A stretch of DNA of 64,000 nucleotides from an uncultured Dokdonia sp. (lineage in GTDB: Bacteria > Bacteroidota > Bacteroidia > Flavobacteriales > Flavobacteriaceae). Within the stretch, counting starts at the first letter, position 1. Every line of letters begins with the position of its first letter. The stretch spans positions 1-64,000 of the forward strand of contig NZ_CANLOB010000027.1 in assembly GCF_947492815.1 (NCBI RefSeq). Reading direction: 5' to 3'. The notes beneath the pieces are model-generated. The model worked only from the letters and a program-made list of their open reading frames with translations, did not search any database and was not told the origin of the DNA. This document shows positions 9,597 to 19,411 of the stretch, piece by piece. Made by a program: the position numbers and the translations under genes.

Positions 9597-9934
9597 TTTT
9601 TTTGGGTTTTATATATTCCTACTCTATTAAAAATAGCTTTTCGGATTACGCTATATACACTACTAAATAACTGTTATTAAGATATTTAAAACACTCACAA
9701 GGTATTTTTTAAACTTATTCTGAAAAAGCGTATAAGTACCTGTTTTACAAATCAATGATTACAATAAGAAATACGCTTTCGCGAAATTATATACTGAGAA
9801 TCCTATTTTAGATATCTGAAATTTTAGGTGAGTAATCGTCGTAACATTAAAAAAGGTATTTTTACATTTATTGGCACCGCCAAAGGATTTCATGATCGGA
9901 GGCTTGCCTCGAAGTAGTTTATTTGATAAAAGCA
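9597..9934. other. 338-bp intergenic region
   Basis: It lies between two divergent genes and should hold their promoters. A degenerate copy of the recurrent palindrome (GCTTTCGCGAAA, 9775-9786) is present. Nothing else could be identified. Confidence 0.4.
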
Positions 9935-10483
9935 ATGACACTAAAAACTAAAACATACATCGCATTTTTAAGAGGTATTAATGTTGGCGGACATCATAAA
10001 CTCCCAATGGCTGATCTCAAAGTAGCATTTAAACAACTCGCATATCGAGATATAGTAACATTATTAAACTCTGGAAATGTTATTTTTAATGCGCTTGAAC
10101 AGGATCTAAAAAATATAGAAAAAGATATCGAAGTACTTCTTGAAAAGACATTTGGGTTTCCTGTCCCAACTTTTGTGCGAAAAGCGACTCAGCTACAACA
10201 ACTGTATGAAAGCAATCCATTTGAGAATACAACAATAACAAAAGATATCAGGCTATATGTGTCATTTTTAAAAGAAGATAAGTCTTCTCATCTAACACTG
10301 CCCTGGATAAGCGATGATACGTCCTATCAAATTATTGAAAAAAGAGATGCTACTGTTCTTAGTGTATTAGATGTATCGATTTCTAAAACAACAACAGCCA
10401 TGAAAGTTTTAGAAAATACGTTTGGAAAAAATATGACAACACGTAATTGGAAAACAATAGAACATATCATAAAGAAGTTATAA
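9935..10483 (+). CDS. DUF1697 family protein
   Basis: The protein begins TYIAFLRGINVGGHHKLPM, the hallmark of DUF1697, followed by LLNSGNVIFNA. The ATG at 9935 is preferred over a TTG at 9923 because family members begin a few residues before YIALLRGINVGG. The full-length product is about 182 aa. Its biochemical role is unknown. The gene lies 7 bp before an M23 peptidase gene and may be cotranscribed with it. Confidence 0.88.
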   Translation: MTLKTKTYIAFLRGINVGGHHKLPMADLKVAFKQLAYRDIVTLLNSGNVIFNALEQDLKNIEKDIEVLLEKTFGFPVPTFVRKATQLQQLYESNPFENTTITKDIRLYVSFLKEDKSSHLTLPWISDDTSYQIIEKRDATVLSVLDVSISKTTTAMKVLENTFGKNMTTRNWKTIEHIIKKL

Positions 10484-10490
10484 TGTATAT

Positions 10491-11297
10491 ATGAAACTTA
10501 GCTACACAATACTTCTATTATTTATCACTTTAACAGGATACGCTAAACATGACGTAAAAGTATATTATGAAAAAAGTGATGATGGATATATACTATATGC
10601 CGATAATAATGAATATTGTCCTATCACTATTCAATTAGAGTTTACGGTGACAAATCTTAAGTTAAAAGATCAAAATAATAGTGTATATACTGTACTTCCT
10701 CGTCAAAAGAAGCAGCTAGTCACGCAACTAACGGTTATTCAAAAAAATAGAGGATATAAGTTTTCTTATACATCGTGGACAAATTATGGTGATGCTACTA
10801 AAGACACATATGATCTTGATTACGCATATGATCTCCCTTATGAAAAAGGACAATCGTTTCAAGTACATCAAGGATATAATGGCTCTTTTTCTCATCACAA
10901 TAAAAATGCATTAGATTTTGATATGCCTATAGGTTCAGGAGTACATGCTATACGAGATGGAGTAGTTATTAAAATTGTAAAACAGCACTATCAAAGTTGT
11001 GGAACCAAAGAATGTAAAAAGTATAATAATCATATCATCATCTATCATTCAGACGGAACATTTGCTGAATATACACATCTCAAACAAAATGGAGTTACAG
11101 TTGCCATAGGTGATCACATTAAGCAAGGACAGTTAATAGGATACAGTGGAAATACAGGTTGGAGTACAGGTCCTCATTTGCACTTAGAAGTCTTTTTACA
11201 AAAAATGAAAAAAAGAGAAACACTAAAAACAAAATTCAAAATTAATAGCGGTTCCGAGATACTCTTTCTTAAAGAAAAAAATAGTTACAAAAAATAA
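10491..11297 (+). CDS. exported M23 family (LytM-type) metallopeptidase
   Basis: The 268-aa protein has a short signal peptide (MKLSYTILLLFITLTGYA), a beta-rich N-terminal domain, and a C-terminal LytM domain. The zinc-ligand patterns are visible: a His with a downstream Asp in HHNKNALDFDMP, and the HLHLEV motif, along with GYSGNTGWSTGPHLH. It should cut peptidoglycan cross-links in the periplasm or regulate such enzymes. It follows DUF1697 by 7 bp and ends at a bidirectional terminator. Confidence 0.9.
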   Translation: MKLSYTILLLFITLTGYAKHDVKVYYEKSDDGYILYADNNEYCPITIQLEFTVTNLKLKDQNNSVYTVLPRQKKQLVTQLTVIQKNRGYKFSYTSWTNYGDATKDTYDLDYAYDLPYEKGQSFQVHQGYNGSFSHHNKNALDFDMPIGSGVHAIRDGVVIKIVKQHYQSCGTKECKKYNNHIIIYHSDGTFAEYTHLKQNGVTVAIGDHIKQGQLIGYSGNTGWSTGPHLHLEVFLQKMKKRETLKTKFKINSGSEILFLKEKNSYKK

Positions 11298-11302
11298 GAC
11301 AT

Positions 11303-11331
11303 AAAAAAACCAGCGCAAAGCTGGTTTTTTT
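11303..11331. terminator. bidirectional rho-independent terminator
   Basis: A CCAGC-GCAAA-GCTGG hairpin is flanked by an A-tract and a T-tract. It lies between the converging M23 peptidase gene and the TPR gene and can serve both. Confidence 0.85.
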
Positions 11332-11350
11332 ATGGTAATAAATAGGGGAT

Positions 11351-12628
11351 TTAGTTCCCTCCTTCTAATGCTTCAACCTTAGCTTTCATCGCATCAGCTT
11401 TAGATGTATCACCTAATTGCTGATAAATACCATATAAGGTACGAGATAACTCTAATGAACGCGCACGACCTTTTTCACTGTCAGTACGATTCTCTAATGC
11501 TTTTTCTAGATATGGAGCAGCTTTACTGTATAAACCTTGACGCTTTTCTTTAAGCTCATCATACTTTTTATAATCTGCATTTGAAGTTCCAAGATTATTC
11601 ATCTCGTCTACAATTGCCTTTTCTCCACCTAAAATAAGTGCTCCAATATTATTGTATGCAGCGGCATATTTTGGATTTAATGAAATAGCTTTTTCATAGT
11701 ATTCAATTGCTGCATCACGATTCCCTTGTTTATCTTCACCTACTCCTAAATTATAATATAATTCAGGATTGTTAGGATCTTTAGCAATTACATCTTGCAT
11801 AGTAGATTTATATTTATCTAACTGACCCATTTCTAAGTAAATATTTGCCTCAGAACGAATTAATAAAAGATCATCTGGGTTCTCAGCACGTGCAGCAGCC
11901 ATTGCTTCTAATGCTTTCTCATTTTTACCTTGAGATATATAAATTAAAGCAATATTCTTTGCAATCTCACCACGTTTAGATTCGCTCTTCTTCTCTACAG
12001 GTTTTATATGTGATTTTGTTAGAATAGCAACATCTCTATCTTGTTTAGATGGGAACTTCTCTTCTATATTAGTAGTAGCGTTTGTCGCGTAATATAAGCT
12101 CTCTATCCCAGAAAACTTAAGTTTTGTAAGTTCGTTATAATACTTAATAGCGGTATCATAATCTTTACCATTTACAGAGTTTGAAGCTGCATAATACAAG
12201 TAAATAGTATCTTTTTTACTGTAATTATATGCTTCTGCTAATTTAGAGGAAGCAGTTGTATAATTTTGCGAATTTTGATCTCCTATCGCAGAGTTTATCA
12301 TAGCGACTATCACGTTAGAGATACCAGCTTCTGCTTCTTGATTATACTTAGTACCTTTAAGTTCATTAAAAGATTCTATAGCAACTTTTAAATCTCCAGC
12401 GTCTGTATTATCTACTCCTAAATACGCTTGCGCTTTTGCTAATAAAAAATTCTGTTTTGTTTTATCATCCATAGAACCTATCAAAGCTTCTGCTGCTCCT
12501 ACAAGATTCTTTGCCTCTCCATAACTACCTCCTTTAAGTGCTTTTTGGATGGCTTTTACTTCTTTCTTTTGAGCAAATGCAGATACACCAAAAGCTAGGG
12601 CTATTACAAATAAAAATTTAGTTTTCAT
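11351..12628 (-). CDS. exported TPR-repeat protein
   Basis: The 425-aa protein has a signal peptide (MKTKFLFVIALAFGVSAFAQ) and tetratricopeptide repeats, clearest at residues 235-335 (ALEAMAAARAENPDDLLLIR; YYNLGVGEDKQGNRDAAIEY; AAYNNIGALILG). Such periplasmic TPR proteins act as protein-binding scaffolds. The gene follows gyrA in the same direction with a 60-bp gap, so it may be read from the gyrA promoter. It ends at the bidirectional terminator near 11.3 kb. Confidence 0.85.
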   Translation of the reverse strand: MKTKFLFVIALAFGVSAFAQKKEVKAIQKALKGGSYGEAKNLVGAAEALIGSMDDKTKQNFLLAKAQAYLGVDNTDAGDLKVAIESFNELKGTKYNQEAEAGISNVIVAMINSAIGDQNSQNYTTASSKLAEAYNYSKKDTIYLYYAASNSVNGKDYDTAIKYYNELTKLKFSGIESLYYATNATTNIEEKFPSKQDRDVAILTKSHIKPVEKKSESKRGEIAKNIALIYISQGKNEKALEAMAAARAENPDDLLLIRSEANIYLEMGQLDKYKSTMQDVIAKDPNNPELYYNLGVGEDKQGNRDAAIEYYEKAISLNPKYAAAYNNIGALILGGEKAIVDEMNNLGTSNADYKKYDELKEKRQGLYSKAAPYLEKALENRTDSEKGRARSLELSRTLYGIYQQLGDTSKADAMKAKVEALEGGN

Positions 12629-12688
12629 TATCTATTGTTTAATATTAAGGGGTTACAAAATTAATTAAAATTTATTCAACCCTATTAT

Positions 12689-15235
12689 TTATTCTTCTTC
12701 TTCAGAAGTATTTGTGTTTGGAGTTGAATCGGCTTGTCCTTCAGTTCCTTGTGGAGCATCTGGTGTACCTTCTAAAGCATCTTCATCTATTTCATCTTCA
12801 TCATGCTTTACTTTGGCTACAGCTGCAATAGAATCATTTCCTTTTAAATTAATGAGTTTTACTCCTTGTGTTGCTCTACCCATTACTCTTAAAGATGCAA
12901 TTTCCATACGAATGGCGATCCCTGATTTATTAATAATCATTAGATCATCATCATCTGTTACATTTTTAATAGCAACTAATTCTCCTGTCTTTTCTGTAAC
13001 AGAAATAGTTTTTACACCTTTTCCTCCACGATTCGTAATACGGTAATCTTCTAAACTACTACGTTTACCATAACCTTTTTCAGAAACAACAAGAATATTA
13101 CTTTCAGTATCATTTACAGAAACCATTCCTACTACTTCATCATTCTCATTAGCAAGAGTTATGCCACGAACACCTGAAGCCCCTCTTCCCATAGGTCTTG
13201 TCTTACTTTCTTCAAAGCGAATTGCCTTACCAGATTTTACGGCTAACATCACTTGGCTTTCACCATTTGTTAGTTTTGCAGATAGTAATTCATCACCTTC
13301 TTTAATAGTAATGGCATTAATACCATTTGTTCTAGGGCGAGAGTATTGCTCAAGAGACGTTTTCTTTACTTGTCCCTTTTTAGTAGCCATGATAATATAG
13401 TTACTATTTACATAGTCTTCATCTTTCAAATCATTTGTTGTTACAAACGCTTTTACTTTATCATCTTGCTCTATATTAATTAAATTTTGAATCGCCCTTC
13501 CTTTAGACGTTTTACTGCCTTCTGGTATTTCAAAAACACGCATCCAGAAACATTTTCCTTTCTGGGTAAAGAACAACATATATTGATGATTTGTTCCTAC
13601 AAATAAATGCTCTAGGAAATCCTCATTACGAGTCGTAGATGCTTTTTGTCCAACACCTCCCCTGTTCTGAGTTTTATACTCAGTAAGAGAAGTACGCTTA
13701 ATATATCCAGCGTGAGAAATGGTAATCACTACTTTCTCATCAGGAATAAGATCTGTAATACTTACATCTCCTCCAGCATATTCTATAACAGAACGACGCT
13801 CATCACCATATTTACTTTGTACCTCTAGAAGCTCTTCTTTAATTATATTCATACGACGTTCCTTATTTGCAAGGATGTCTTTAAGATCTTCTATGGTCTT
13901 CATAATCTCTTCAAACTCTGCTCTTAACTTGTCTTGTTCTAGACCCGTTAACTGGCGAAGTCGCATTTCTACAATCGCTTTTGCTTGTATTTCTGAAAGT
14001 TTGAAACGTTCTATAAGATTTGCTCTCGCCTCATCTGCATTAGAACTTGCTCTTATAATAGCAATTACTTCATCAATATTATCTGATGCAATAATTAACC
14101 CTTCAAGGATATGTGCTCTATCCTCTGCTTTTTTAAGTTCGTATTTTGTTCTACGTACTACAACCTCGTGACGGTGCTCCACAAAATGGTGAATCATGTC
14201 TTTAAGATTCAGCATTTCTGGTCTTCCATTTACAAGTGCAATATTATTTACACTAAAAGAAGATTGCAATGCAGTATACTTATATAGTTTATTTAAAACA
14301 ATATTTGGAATACCGTCTCTTTTTAAAACGTATACAATACGCATTCCGTTTCTATCAGATTCATCACGTATAGCAGAAATCCCATCGATTTTCTTATCGT
14401 TGATCATATCTGCTGTTTTCTTAATCATATCAGCTTTATTAACCTGATATGGTATCTCTGTAACGATAATACACTCACGACCTTTTACTTCTTCGATCGT
14501 AGCTTTACCACGCATTACAATACGCCCACGTCCTGTCTTGAAGGCTTCTCGTACACCATCATAACCATATATAGTACCCCCTGTAGGGAAATCAGGAGCC
14601 TTTACATGTTGCATGAGCTCATCGATTTCTATATCGTTATTTTCTATATACGCCACTGTACCATTCACCACTTCTGTTAAGTTATGAGGTGGCATATTGG
14701 TAGCCATACCTACTGCAATACCAGAAGCACCATTGATAAGAAGTCCTGGAACTCTAGTAGGAAGTACTTTTGGTTCTTGTAAGGTATCATCAAAGTTAAG
14801 CTGGTGATCTACCGTATCTTTTTCAATATCTGCAAGCATATCTTCAGATATCTTACGCATACGCGCTTCTGTATAACGCATTGCTGCTGGACTATCGCCA
14901 TCTACAGATCCAAAGTTACCTTGACCATCAATAAGCATGTATCGTAAACTCCATTCTTGAGCCATACGTACCATAGCATCATATACCGAAGTATCCCCAT
15001 GTGGGTGATACTTTCCTAATACCTCTCCTACAATTCTTGCAGATTTTTTATGAGCACCACTTGCTCGAATACCTAATTCATGCATTCCATAGAGTACTCT
15101 ACGGTGTACAGGTTTAAGACCGTCTCGTACATCAGGTAAGGCACGTGACACAATGACCGACATCGAATAATCGATGTACGCTGACTTCATTTCATCTTCA
15201 ATATTAATTGGGATCAATTTTTCTCCTCCTGCCAT
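12689..15235 (-). CDS. gyrA: DNA gyrase subunit A
   Basis: The 848-aa protein is full length for GyrA. The catalytic tyrosine is Tyr121 in AAMRYTEARM. The quinolone-determining region reads YHPHGDTSVYDAMVRMAQ, with Thr82 at the position of E. coli Ser83 and Asp86 at that of Asp87. The GyrA box is seen as QNRGGVGQKA at the start of the C-terminal DNA-wrapping domain, and the protein ends in an acidic tail. With GyrB (not in this window) it introduces negative supercoils. It is divergent from clpC, separated by 256 bp. Confidence 0.98.
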   Translation of the reverse strand: MAGGEKLIPINIEDEMKSAYIDYSMSVIVSRALPDVRDGLKPVHRRVLYGMHELGIRASGAHKKSARIVGEVLGKYHPHGDTSVYDAMVRMAQEWSLRYMLIDGQGNFGSVDGDSPAAMRYTEARMRKISEDMLADIEKDTVDHQLNFDDTLQEPKVLPTRVPGLLINGASGIAVGMATNMPPHNLTEVVNGTVAYIENNDIEIDELMQHVKAPDFPTGGTIYGYDGVREAFKTGRGRIVMRGKATIEEVKGRECIIVTEIPYQVNKADMIKKTADMINDKKIDGISAIRDESDRNGMRIVYVLKRDGIPNIVLNKLYKYTALQSSFSVNNIALVNGRPEMLNLKDMIHHFVEHRHEVVVRRTKYELKKAEDRAHILEGLIIASDNIDEVIAIIRASSNADEARANLIERFKLSEIQAKAIVEMRLRQLTGLEQDKLRAEFEEIMKTIEDLKDILANKERRMNIIKEELLEVQSKYGDERRSVIEYAGGDVSITDLIPDEKVVITISHAGYIKRTSLTEYKTQNRGGVGQKASTTRNEDFLEHLFVGTNHQYMLFFTQKGKCFWMRVFEIPEGSKTSKGRAIQNLINIEQDDKVKAFVTTNDLKDEDYVNSNYIIMATKKGQVKKTSLEQYSRPRTNGINAITIKEGDELLSAKLTNGESQVMLAVKSGKAIRFEESKTRPMGRGASGVRGITLANENDEVVGMVSVNDTESNILVVSEKGYGKRSSLEDYRITNRGGKGVKTISVTEKTGELVAIKNVTDDDDLMIINKSGIAIRMEIASLRVMGRATQGVKLINLKGNDSIAAVAKVKHDEDEIDEDALEGTPDAPQGTEGQADSTPNTNTSEEEE

Positions 15236-15312
15236 ATATAGATTGATTAAATTTTTATGTCAATTTTACTAGCTAGCAATATACCTATTTTAAAAGGTTT
15301 TTATGGGTATAC

Positions 15313-15326
15313 GCTTTCGCGAAAGC
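15313..15326. repeat. GCTTTCGCGAAAGC palindrome (extended to 20 bp)
   Basis: Here the symmetry extends to TACGCTTTCGCGAAAGCGTA (15310-15329). It lies in the divergent gyrA-clpC promoter region. Confidence 0.92.
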
Positions 15327-15491
15327 GTATTTTTTATTAACAATATTTAACAACGGATTTTTAATAACTACCACACAATACGCTTGGCAAACTGTCAGTT
15401 ATTTTGTCTATTAGCTACTAAGTATAGTAAGCGGAATGGTTTTTGAACTATATTGCTTAAATTTACAATGAACGTAAAGGAGATATAAATT

Positions 15492-18041
15492 ATGGATGAT
15501 AATTTTTCACCTAGAGTAAAAGATGTGATTGCTTACAGTAAAGAAGAAGCTTTACGGTTAGGCCACGACTTTATAGGAACAGAACATTTATTACTTGGAC
15601 TACTAAGAGATGGTAGTGGCAAGGCTATTAATATATTAAGTGCTTTAAATATAGATTTAGAACATCTACGTCGTAAAGTAGAAATCTTAAGTCCCGCAAA
15701 TCCTAATAGTGGATTACAAGGTAATGACAAAAAGAATCTACACTTGACTAGACAAGCTGAACGTGCTTTAAAAACAACTTTTTTAGAAGCAAAATTATTT
15801 CAAAGCTCATCTATCAATACAGCACATTTATTATTGTGTATACTAAGAAACGAAAACGATCCTACAACAAAGTTATTAAATAGACTTAAAGTAGATTATG
15901 ATAACGTAAAAGACCAATTTAAACTTATGATGGCAAACGAAGAGGAAGATTATATAGAGCCTATAAAATCTGAATTTAGTGATGAACAAGATTCTAGTAA
16001 TGAAGGAGAGAAAGAAAATCCATTTGGAAATGCATCTACTTCAAAAGGTGCTAAGAAAAGTAAAACTCCTGTTCTAGATAATTTTGGACGTGACCTTACT
16101 GCAATGGCAGAAGAAGGTAAACTAGATCCAGTTGTAGGTAGAACAAAAGAAATAGAGCGTGTATCTCAAATTTTGAGTAGACGTAAGAAAAATAACCCCC
16201 TACTTATTGGAGAACCTGGTGTTGGTAAGTCTGCGATAGCAGAAGGACTTGCATTACGCATTGTACAACGCAAGGTTTCTCGTATTCTCTTTGACAAAAG
16301 AGTCGTAACATTAGATCTAGCTAGCTTAGTAGCTGGTACTAAATACAGAGGGCAATTTGAAGAGCGTATGAAGGCTGTGATGAATGAACTTGAAAAGAAT
16401 GATGATATCATTCTTTTTATAGATGAAATTCATACCATAGTAGGTGCTGGTGGTGCAACAGGATCACTAGATGCTTCTAATATGTTTAAACCTGCACTCG
16501 CTAGAGGCGAAATACAATGTGTAGGAGCTACAACACTAGATGAATTTAGACAGCATATCGAGAAAGACGGAGCTTTAGAACGTCGTTTTCAAAAAGTAAT
16601 TGTTGAGCCTACATCTGTAGAAGAAACCATAGAAATTCTTCAAAATATAAAAGAAAAATATGAAGAACATCATAATGTAACTTATACTGATGATGCTATT
16701 GATGCTTGTGTTAAGTTAACAAATCGATATATGACAGATCGATTCTTACCAGACAAAGCTATCGATGCATTAGATGAGGCAGGTTCCCGCGTACACATCA
16801 CAAATATTGATGTGCCTAAAAAAATTCTACAATTAGAAAGTAAGTTAGAAGAAGTGCGCGAACTTAAAACAACTGTTGTCAAAAAACAGAAGTATGAAGA
16901 GGCTGCTAAATTAAGAGATGACGAGAAAAATCTTGAAAAAGAACTTGCCATTGCTCAAGAACGTTGGGAAGAAGAGTCAAAACTTCATAAAGAAGTCGTT
17001 TCTGAAGACAATGTAGCAGATGTGGTAAGCATGATGACAGGAATTCCTGTAAATCGAATTGCACAAACAGAAAGCAATAAACTAGCAGACCTTCCAGATA
17101 CTATTAAAAGTAATGTTATAGGACAAGATGAAGCGGTTGCTAAAGTCGCTAAAGCAATACAACGTAATCGTGCAGGATTAAAAGATCCTAATAAGCCTAT
17201 CGGTTCTTTCATATTCTTAGGACAAACAGGTGTTGGAAAAACACAACTTGCAAAAGTTCTTGCTAAGGAATTATTTGATAATGAAGACTCTCTTATACGT
17301 ATTGATATGAGTGAGTATATGGAGAAATTTGCAATCTCTAGATTGGTAGGAGCTCCTCCAGGATATGTAGGCTATGAAGAAGGTGGACAGCTTACCGAAA
17401 AAGTACGTAGAAAACCATATGCTGTTGTATTACTAGATGAAATTGAGAAAGCACATCCAGATGTATTTAATATGCTCCTTCAAGTACTTGATGATGGTTA
17501 TTTAACAGACTCCTTAGGACGAAAAATTGATTTTAGAAATACCATTATCATTATGACATCAAATATTGGTGCTCGTAAACTAAAAGATTTTGGACAAGGT
17601 GTTGGTTTTGGAACCTCTGCTCGCAAAACTCAAGCAGATGATAATGCAAAAAGTATTATTCAAAATGCATTAAAAAAGGCATTTGCACCAGAATTCTTAA
17701 ATCGTGTTGATGATGTTGTTGTCTTTAACGCTTTAGAAAGAGAAGATATCCATAAGATTATAGATATTGAGCTTGCAAAGCTATTTATTCGTATTAAAGA
17801 TCTTGGATATGACCTTAGCTTAACAGAAGCTGCAAAAGATTATATAAGTGATAAAGGTTTTGATAAAGATTATGGAGCAAGACCTCTTAAGCGTGCTATT
17901 CAAAAATATATTGAAGATGCCTTAGCAGAAGAGATTATTACTTCAAAACTTGAAGAAGGAGATAGTATCACTATGGATTTAGATAGTGAAAATAATGAGC
18001 TTACTATTAAAATAGATAAAGCAACTACTACAGAATCATAA
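15492..18041 (+). CDS. clpC: ClpC-type AAA+ ATPase of the Clp protease
   Basis: The 849-aa Hsp100 unfoldase has two Clp_N repeats (residues 1-145), a first AAA+ module with Walker A GEPGVGKS (240-247) and Walker B ILFIDEIH, a UVR-like coiled segment (KYEEAAKLRDDEKNLEKEL) that marks ClpC rather than ClpB or ClpA, and a second AAA+ module with Walker A GQTGVGKT (577-584) and VVLLDEIEKAHP. It feeds damaged proteins to ClpP. The start ATG at 15492 follows a purine-rich GTAAAGGAGATATAAAT leader, an unusually good ribosome site for this genome. A small membrane-protein gene follows after one base. Confidence 0.97.
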   Translation: MDDNFSPRVKDVIAYSKEEALRLGHDFIGTEHLLLGLLRDGSGKAINILSALNIDLEHLRRKVEILSPANPNSGLQGNDKKNLHLTRQAERALKTTFLEAKLFQSSSINTAHLLLCILRNENDPTTKLLNRLKVDYDNVKDQFKLMMANEEEDYIEPIKSEFSDEQDSSNEGEKENPFGNASTSKGAKKSKTPVLDNFGRDLTAMAEEGKLDPVVGRTKEIERVSQILSRRKKNNPLLIGEPGVGKSAIAEGLALRIVQRKVSRILFDKRVVTLDLASLVAGTKYRGQFEERMKAVMNELEKNDDIILFIDEIHTIVGAGGATGSLDASNMFKPALARGEIQCVGATTLDEFRQHIEKDGALERRFQKVIVEPTSVEETIEILQNIKEKYEEHHNVTYTDDAIDACVKLTNRYMTDRFLPDKAIDALDEAGSRVHITNIDVPKKILQLESKLEEVRELKTTVVKKQKYEEAAKLRDDEKNLEKELAIAQERWEEESKLHKEVVSEDNVADVVSMMTGIPVNRIAQTESNKLADLPDTIKSNVIGQDEAVAKVAKAIQRNRAGLKDPNKPIGSFIFLGQTGVGKTQLAKVLAKELFDNEDSLIRIDMSEYMEKFAISRLVGAPPGYVGYEEGGQLTEKVRRKPYAVVLLDEIEKAHPDVFNMLLQVLDDGYLTDSLGRKIDFRNTIIIMTSNIGARKLKDFGQGVGFGTSARKTQADDNAKSIIQNALKKAFAPEFLNRVDDVVVFNALEREDIHKIIDIELAKLFIRIKDLGYDLSLTEAAKDYISDKGFDKDYGARPLKRAIQKYIEDALAEEIITSKLEEGDSITMDLDSENNELTIKIDKATTTES

Positions 18042-18042
18042 T

Positions 18043-18438
18043 ATGAACTTATCAAAATCACAAAAAATAGGAATAGGCATACTTACATTTATGCCTATTC
18101 TTTGTTTTATAGGATACATCGTCTCATTTTTTGCTATGGTTTTTGGAACCATGAGTGATCCATCTGGTTTTGAATCACAAGGGCCACCTGATACCTTTTT
18201 TGCAGGCTTAGGCGTAGCGATGCTATTCATGATTTTGATGTTTATTTTTGGACTTGCAGCGCTTATCATACATATTATACATGTTACTAAAAACCCCAAA
18301 CTTAAGAAACAAAACAATGGCCAGTTAATATGGATTCTAATTATTATTTTGGCTAATGGTATAGGTGGTATCGTGTACTATTTTATAGAGATTTTACCAG
18401 AACCAAAAGAATCTTTAGTTCCTTCTCCAGAAGAATAG
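18043..18438 (+). CDS. small membrane protein downstream of clpC
   Basis: The 131-aa protein has three transmembrane segments (about residues 9-32, 52-76 and 88-108). Its start ATG lies one base after the clpC stop codon, so the two are surely cotranscribed and translationally coupled. No family was recognised. A link to proteolysis is only suggested by position. Confidence 0.75.
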   Translation: MNLSKSQKIGIGILTFMPILCFIGYIVSFFAMVFGTMSDPSGFESQGPPDTFFAGLGVAMLFMILMFIFGLAALIIHIIHVTKNPKLKKQNNGQLIWILIIILANGIGGIVYYFIEILPEPKESLVPSPEE

Positions 18439-18488
18439 ACTATTTATTTTTACATTTTTGTATCTTTACCCCCATAAGCCCCCTTCTT

Positions 18489-18869
18489 ATGTTAAAACAT
18501 TATGACTTAGATATTTGTTCTATGTCTATTTATGAAAACTATGTGATCAATCAAATTAAGGAAGGAATTCACTTAGAAACAGATCATGTAGAAAGCCTTG
18601 AAAAGCTCATAAATAAACATCTTAACTATCAACCTTTTGTATATATATCATATCGTACAAATTCCTATTCATTTGATCCGTTAGTACATGTTCATATCAA
18701 TAAAATCAAGAACCTGAAAACGTTTATCATTATCACTGATGATAAAACTAAACTAGATATTGTAGCGTTTGAAAAACGTTTTTCTAAAAAAAAATTAATT
18801 GTAACTGAAAGTCTTGAAGATGCAATTGCTTGGGTTGAGAAATTCTTTAACAGTACTCAAATTGCTTAA
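18489..18869 (+). CDS. hypothetical protein, STAS/SpoIIAA-like fold (paralogue 1)
   Basis: The 126-aa soluble protein resembles its neighbour at 19040-19411: both have the pattern ENYVINQIKEGIHLETDH, then YISYRTNSYSFDP, and end in a segment EDAIAWVEKFF. The alternating strands and helices suggest a SpoIIAA/STAS-like domain. This is a fold guess from pattern, not a database match. A TATCTTTA box at 18461-18468 resembles a -7 element. Confidence 0.7.
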   Translation: MLKHYDLDICSMSIYENYVINQIKEGIHLETDHVESLEKLINKHLNYQPFVYISYRTNSYSFDPLVHVHINKIKNLKTFIIITDDKTKLDIVAFEKRFSKKKLIVTESLEDAIAWVEKFFNSTQIA

Positions 18870-19039
18870 TATATTAAGTTCACCTGATGATTAAAAAGTA
18901 TAGAACTAACAATCATTAGTAAAATAATTCACCTATATCTTTGAGGATTAATACTCTGTAAAATTGATTTGATTTTTAACTTATTTTACACGAGATTAGC
19001 AATAAATTAAGTTGCTAACCCCCCTAACGAATAACAAAT

Positions 19040-19411
19040 TTGAATACTATCGAAACTGATTTTGACTTTGGAAAAGTCAAAATACAAAATGATATTGTAA
19101 TTGCCGAAATGAAAGAAGGCATCACTTTTGACACCAGTTACAATAATCAATTTCTAAAATTTTGTAAAGATCATTTTAAAGGAAAAACCTACGGTTATAT
19201 TTCAAATAGAATTCATTCTTATTCAGTAAATCCTACAGTATATCTCGATACCGCAAAAAACTCTAACATACGAGCTATTGCTGTGGTATCTTCAGATCCT
19301 ATCAACAAAGGAAATGCCGACATAGAACGTCAATTCTTTGAACATCCTTTTGAAGTCTTTAGCACGCTTGATCAAGCCATTACATGGATGAACAAGACAC
19401 TTTCTAACTAA
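19040..19411 (+). CDS. hypothetical protein, STAS/SpoIIAA-like fold (paralogue 2)
   Basis: The 123-aa protein is a diverged paralogue of the gene at 18489, sharing YISNRIHSYSVNPTVY and the C-terminal DQAITWM segment. It starts at TTG 19040. A consensus -7 box (TATCTTTG, 18936-18943) and an inverted repeat TTAGCAA-N9-TTGCTAA near 18996-19018 precede it. Its 3' end overlaps hutH, on the other strand, by 8 bp. The role is unknown. Confidence 0.68.
   Translation: MNTIETDFDFGKVKIQNDIVIAEMKEGITFDTSYNNQFLKFCKDHFKGKTYGYISNRIHSYSVNPTVYLDTAKNSNIRAIAVVSSDPINKGNADIERQFFEHPFEVFSTLDQAITWMNKTLSN

Noticed and set aside
12714..14447. Several long plus-strand frames opposite gyrA
   Set aside because: They are antisense shadows of a fully conserved gyrA and have no start-site or family support.
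13994..15000. Quinolone resistance from Thr at the GyrA Ser83-equivalent position
   Set aside because: Threonine is a normal wild-type residue at this place in several bacteria, so no resistance claim can be made.
15441..15465. Consensus promoter for clpC (TTTTG and TAAATTTA)
   Set aside because: The spacing between the boxes is about 12 bp, too short for the Bacteroidota promoter type, so it was not annotated.
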